From Dryomyza anilis (lineage: Eukaryota; Arthropoda; Insecta; Diptera; Dryomyzidae): 64,000 nt of DNA. The stretch is taken from positions 88,788,696-88,852,695 of the forward strand of contig OX638132.1 of assembly GCA_951804985.1 (NCBI GenBank), in the 5' to 3' direction. Within the stretch, counting starts at the first letter, position 1; each line of letters opens with the position of its first letter. The position numbers and the translations under genes are program-made. Positions 61,179 through 64,000 of this stretch are shown one piece after another. Under the pieces are notes generated by a model, which was not told the DNA's origin, did not search any database, and worked only from the letters and a program-made list of their open reading frames with translations.

Positions 61179-61194
61179 TATTATTAAAAACTAT

Positions 61195-61200
61195 TTTATT
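61195..61200 (-). promoter_or_regulatory. Poly(A) signal for the LENG1 homologue
   Basis: AATAAA on the minus strand, 12 nt after the stop codon at 61213-61215. If used, the 3' UTR would be only a few dozen nucleotides. Confidence 0.5.
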
Positions 61201-61212
61201 CTCATTTAGGCT

Positions 61213-62279
61213 CTAGGCCATATTTTGTTTTGCCAACTCCGGGTTAAACTGACTATTATATTTTTGTAAAATACGCGGTGTCGCCGATGTCGTTGTCACA
61301 GGATCCTTGGCGACTTCTTGAGGTGCCAAGAGTTGCTGCTGACGCACACGCTCACTTGCTTCACGACGCAGTCGGTCCTTGCGCAACTTGTCCAACATTT
61401 GTCGTTTTCGTTCCACTTGCTCGCTATGCAAATCTTCAGATTTTTTATGCGATTTCTTCTTTTTGTGATCCTTTGTCTTTTCTTTATGCGATTTCTTATC
61501 TTTTTTGTGTTTTTTCTCTTTTTTGTGTTTCTTACTTTTATGCCTCTTCTCTGGTTCTGTACTGAAGTCACTGAAGTCAACTTCAGCTATAGCTGCCTTT
61601 GGTGACACAGCTCTCTTGCGCTGCTGCGTCGTCGATTTCTTTTCGGGAGGCAAAAGCGCATTTATCAATGTCAAAGGATCATGTGTGAATTTGTTTTTCA
61701 GATCCTTTTCGTCGACGATGCGCTCCCCAACTTCCGCACGTTTCGGTGCCACTTCATACCAGCTGCGCAGTTTAAGCGCCTCGTTCGTGTCCTGTCCCAG
61801 GTACGTAAGGTAACCGATTTGCTTCTCATACTTTTCTTGCTCTTCTTTTTTCTCCTTTTCCAGATCTTTGTTCGTTTGTTTGATGTGTGACTTGTAGTCG
61901 GCGAATAGATCCACATGTTGGCCGCTGACAGGGACAATTGTGGAGGTGGCTTCAGCTTCATTAGACGCAGCGGCTGTAGGACGATCCGGCAGACCGGACT
62001 TATTGCGCAAAAAGTTGATACGGGCTTCGCTTTCCTACATAATGGTGGGCATAATTGTCAATTTTATTTTTTTGTTTGTTATTTATTAAAATTTACCGCA
62101 TAATCGAGTTTTTCCACCCGTTTGCGTTCTTCTTCCTGGGCAGCAGCCTCATCCCGTCGCACTCTGGCAATGTTATCCTTCGTTCGCACGTGCCATCTGT
62201 GTTAGTATTTAAAAGTTATTTATATTAAAGTTTTTAAAAATAAAATAATTTTTTACCTTTTCTTGGGTAAAATATTCAT
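61213..62279 (-). CDS. Leukocyte receptor cluster member 1 (LENG1) homologue
   Basis: Three exons: 62257-62279, 62097-62196 and 61213-62034, GT..AG borders, 314 residues (human about 264). The N-terminus [20 protein letters not shown] + [11 protein letters not shown] is the family's signature Cir/N-terminal domain, also found in CIR1-type proteins, and shows that the tiny first exon is right. Then come [18 protein letters not shown], a segment [16 protein letters not shown], a very Lys/His-rich stretch ([20 protein letters not shown]) and the conserved tail [13 protein letters not shown]. The human protein is nuclear and found with spliceosomal material; a splicing role is inference for the fly. 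Exon 3 begins after ATGTAG, before the first Met-like codon inside it. Confidence 0.93.
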
Positions 62280-62511
62280 TTTTGAAAAAAGAAAACAGAT
62301 AAAGCTACCGACACACTTTACAATAATTAGTGATAGTTTTTGTTTGGGTACCAATATTATATATGACCTAAATACACTGTGGAAAAAGAAAAACTATGTG
62401 ACAGGAAAAACTCCTTGAATATACCACAAGCGTTTGAACACATACCTAATTCAATTCACAAATAACAAATAAAAGCAGTTTCTCATGAAAATTTTAAATT
62501 TGTTTGTTTCG
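62280..62511. other. Upstream of the LENG1 homologue
   Basis: A+T-rich leader/promoter side; no clear motif. Confidence 0.35.
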
Positions 62512-62636
62512 ACATTGACATTCATTGCCTAGCCGTACAATGCCCAATCAACAAATCTCTATGACAAGCTGTTTTTTTTGGTATTTTTCCAGAGCTATGT
62601 CTTTGAATGATGATTCTTGTAGACAATGTATAACAC
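62512..62636. repeat. Direct repeat, first copy
   Basis: TCGACATTGACATTCATTG.., CCGTACAATGCCCAATCA, AGCTATGTCTTTGAAT and TGTAGACA..ATGTATAAC recur with changes at 62893-63021. Confidence 0.7.
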
Positions 62637-62892
62637 GGCGTCTACACCAGCCATCCTACATGACTTAACATATGGCAAGCTTGCATTATGACTCGCGGAG
62701 TCTACAAAAAGCTAGCCATAAACTCTTACTAGCCATAGATATCAAAATTTATGACTTGCCATGAATTAAAAATTCGGATTTTTTTCCATGAAGCGTGTTT
62801 TAAATTTGAATAAAAGGCAAAATCGATGCAACCATTGATAGATGTACATTAAAATCGTTTGCTATCTTTTTTCTAATTTTATATTTATTTGT

Positions 62893-63021
62893 GTCGACGT
62901 TGACATTTATTGGGAAGCCATACAATGCTCAACCACCAATATTAGATTTCCCTATGGCTAGGTGATTTTTTTGTTCTATCATAGCTGTGTCTTTAAATAA
63001 TCGTGTAGACACTATGTAACT
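62893..63021. repeat. Direct repeat, second copy
   Basis: TCGACGTTGACATTTATTGG, CCATACAATGCTCAACCA, AGCTGTGTCTTTAAATAATC and GTGTAGACACTATGTAAC, same order as in the first copy about 380 bp away. Confidence 0.7.
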
Positions 63022-63180
63022 ATAAAAAATGGAAGATCAAGTTTCAGCTAATATTAGAATTCCCACCGAATTTCATATAAATATTTGTATACAAACTTTG
63101 GCTGAATTGCACTTTACAACTCAAGTGAAATAGAAAAAAAATGTTACACGCTTTATTTTCGCAAAAAAAAAAAAAAAAAT

Positions 63181-63427
63181 AAAAAAAGTCACTCGGATCC
63201 CTGGTTACCCTGAAAAATCAAGAAAGGGTACACCGACTGACAACATCATCACTCAAATGAAAGGCAATTGTCCACAAATATGTAATTATTTTTAAGATCG
63301 GTCAACTAGCGCCCTCTAGACCATTTTTTATTCAAAATATTTACACATTTGTAGGTTGAGTTTAAGTTTTGTAGGTGTACCGGTTTTTTATTTTTCAAGG
63401 TCACCAGGGATCCGAGCGACTTTTTTT
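63181..63427. mobile_element. TIR element, AAAAAAAGTCACTCGGATCC ends
   Basis: Left AAAAAAAGTCACTCGGATCC + CTGGTTACC and right its complement (GGTCACCAGGGATCCGAGCG + ACTTTTTTT), then TTTTTCA..GGTACACC on both sides. About 247 bp, no coding frame. Confidence 0.85.
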
Positions 63428-63679
63428 GTTGTTGTTGTAATTTTTTTAAATACAGGCAATTTTTTCACTTCGGCCGTCGATGTGCAATTCTCCAAACTTT
63501 TTTGAATTCGATGTCTCAGTACAATTTTTTCCCGTGTGTGCTGGATAAATAGATAAACTTAAGTACTAATTATGGTTCAGTTCAGAATTACAATTGAAAT
63601 GTTTAAAATATATTGTAAAATATTTAAATTTTTAAAATATTCAAAAAACTTTTTCGAGTGTATAAACATATCCAAAGTT

Positions 63680-64000
63680 AAATTCTACGAAAGCCAAATA
63701 ATGACGTTTGTTTGACATATATTGCGGCCAATCGCAGCGCAACAAATTCTCAAATGTTTACATTTTTTTTTAATTCTTTTGTCATCAATATTGCTTCAAA
63801 TAGGCAGAGCAAAGAGTTTAACTATATGTGTGTTATCTTTCATTGCACTCTACGGTCAAAGCAAAAAGAACTGTCAATTTTTGCTCTACGATAATTTTTC
63901 ACTTTGATGGCGGATATTAGTGGAAAAAGTGCAGAAATCCAAAAAGTCTGTGAGAAAAAGTGAATTTAACGCGAAAATAATTAACAGAAATTGTGAAATA
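63680..64000 (+). promoter_or_regulatory. Possible promoter and leader of a gene right of the window
   Basis: A CCAAT-type word (GGCCAATCGCAGCG) at about 63726, then an ATG at 63907 reading MADISGKSAEIQKVCEKK-stop, which looks like an upstream ORF in a leader. Weak evidence. Confidence 0.25.

Noticed and set aside
1..64000. tRNA, rRNA, CRISPR arrays, bacterial-type operons
   Set aside because: No cloverleaf with box A/B spacing, no rRNA cores and no spaced identical repeats were seen. The sequence is eukaryotic nuclear DNA.

Overview
This is a window of a higher-dipteran (Brachycera, Schizophora) nuclear genome. The DNA is very A+T-rich, introns have GT..AG borders, and the genes have clear fly orthologues. 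Introns and intergenic space are packed with small inverted-repeat transposons and an INE-1/DINE-like (Helentron-type) repeat typical of flies. I cannot fix the species from sequence alone; a tephritid or a related large-genome fly would fit.

Layout. 1-2.2 kb: a candidate last exon of an unrecognised plus-strand gene, with a poly(A) signal. 2.2-5.95 kb: three DNA-transposon relics in a row, the third a dead Tc1/mariner of about 1.2 kb with a TA target duplication. 8.4-33.1 kb (minus strand): jumu (jumeau/Domina), a FoxN1/4-type forkhead factor. It has three coding exons joined by a 2.3 kb and a 19.5 kb intron. The small intron is filled by a degenerate repeat array that changes orientation part-way. 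The large intron carries at least six copies of one MITE family plus nested hairpins.

33.1-42.9 kb: the jumu upstream region, a duplicated promoter-proximal block, a small two-exon ORF interrupted by one in-frame TGA, nested hAT-type MITEs with 8-bp target duplications, a Helentron-like element, an intron-containing relic of Cullin-5, and a 20-bp-unit minisatellite. 42.96-57.55 kb (minus): a seven-exon gene for a very long, acidic, Lys/Ser-rich nuclear protein, probably slender lobes (sle). Its introns hold nested non-LTR retrotransposon pieces, a second Helentron-like copy, hairpin MITEs and two small coding relics. 59.8-61.0 kb (plus): SUMF1, the formylglycine-generating enzyme, in three exons. 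61.2-62.3 kb (minus): a LENG1 homologue in three exons, tail to tail with SUMF1 and almost without 3' spacer. The last kilobase may hold the promoter and leader of another plus-strand gene.

The four confident genes do not form a pathway: a transcription factor, a nuclear/nucleolar protein, an ER sulfatase-activating enzyme and a putative splicing-associated protein. sle and SUMF1 are head to head about 2.3 kb apart. I assembled exon structures by hand from splice sites with conserved reading phase. I see no tRNA, rRNA or CRISPR, and no clearly new multi-gene system. The least explained items are the spliced ORF with an in-frame TGA (34.0-34.5 kb), the foldback-like array in the small jumu intron, and a frame-preserving 60-bp sle intron that would encode a hydrophobic segment.
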